Origin: Atopsyche davidsoni
Taxonomy: Eukaryota; Arthropoda; Insecta; Trichoptera; Hydrobiosidae
Direction: 5' to 3'
DNA length: 64,000 nt
Assembly: GCA_022113835.1 (NCBI GenBank)
Contig: JAILWY010000001.1
Location: forward strand, 14,810,501-14,874,500
The translations under genes and the position numbers were made by a program. Below, in pieces: positions 63,750 through 64,000 of this stretch (positions are counted from its first letter, which is position 1; each line of letters opens with the position of its first letter). Under the pieces are notes generated by a model, which had not been told where the DNA came from, did no database searches, and saw only the letters and a program-made list of their open reading frames with translations.

Positions 63750-64000
63750 CTAGCAGTAATGAAATAGGTACAAATATTTTCATTTTATTTATTTTACGAT
63801 CAAAAATACTAATTTATATTATCTTCTATTATATTATTTCAAAACTTGTTTATAATTTAAGTAGTGAAAATCTCTGATCGCGTGGTGTTACTTAAACAAA
63901 CTTGTATTTATACAAAGTAAATATAAAAAAAAATAATTTAATGTATAAGTTTAAGATTTTATCTAATCTCGCACAATAATGATACTGGATGGAGTGCACT
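63750..64000. other. non-coding window end
   Basis: AT-rich, no feature recognised. Confidence 0.5.

Overview
The window is AT-rich, repeat-laden eukaryotic genomic DNA with no bacterial-style gene packing. It is most likely from an insect. The evidence is a LIM-only (LMO/Beadex-type) gene split by introns, plus decayed mariner, pogo/Tigger-like, hAT, piggyBac and other Tc1/mariner-superfamily transposons of kinds common in arthropods. The order cannot be told from the sequence.

The only gene I can name with confidence lies on the minus strand. Two exons of an LMO protein are present: LIM domain 1 at 9348-9595 (exon start about 9646) and most of LIM domain 2 at 8334-8459. They are joined by an 888-base intron whose splice sites and phase fit exactly. 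The second exon ends at an apparent GC-AG type donor. The exon that should complete LIM2 and the C-terminus was not found in 1-8333, and no certain 5' exon was found above 9646. The rest of the window is therefore probably intron or upstream flank of this gene. One splice-bounded 90-base open segment at 53198-53287 (minus) is phase-compatible with the LIM1 exon and is a speculative upstream exon.

The non-coding DNA has two components. The first is a series of GC-richer, single-copy islands in an AT-rich background, typical of control elements around a developmental regulator. Examples are 7300-7450, 7920-7990, 11210-11480, 27930-28110, 30170-30430, 31290-31480, 43230-43560, 44865-45000, 51100-51315 and 56640-56970. 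The second is mobile DNA: (i) six copies of a fold-back family carrying a tRNA-like module (0.6, 10.4, 10.7, 12.1, 16.7 and 34.4 kb); (ii) four pogo/Tigger-like MITEs (22.1, 23.5, 27.2, 34.9 kb) plus one end fragment (14.3 kb); (iii) three copies of a palindromic MITE (0.9, 8.7, 27.2 kb), one nested inside a Tigger-like copy with a target duplication of about 12 bases; (iv) hAT copies and ends (6.7, 9.8, 12.6, 13.8-14.5, 26.5 kb), one with broken transposase and one with a clean 8-base target duplication; (v) two mariner C-terminal fragments (23.9 and 50.4 kb); (vi) a TIR-bounded element with a frameshifted transposase (43.7-44.3 kb); (vii) a TTAA-bounded, internally deleted piggyBac (62.7-63.7 kb); (viii) a possible LTR-like module (60.4-60.9 kb, minus).

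Other structures are a TA microsatellite of about 147 bases (42.66 kb), a tandem duplication of about 245 bases (39 kb), a 109-base tandem duplication (7.1 kb), a pyrimidine tract of over 100 bases (22.9 kb) and a G-run cluster (48.4 kb). No CRISPR array, rRNA or intact canonical tRNA gene was seen. No intact transposase gene remains.
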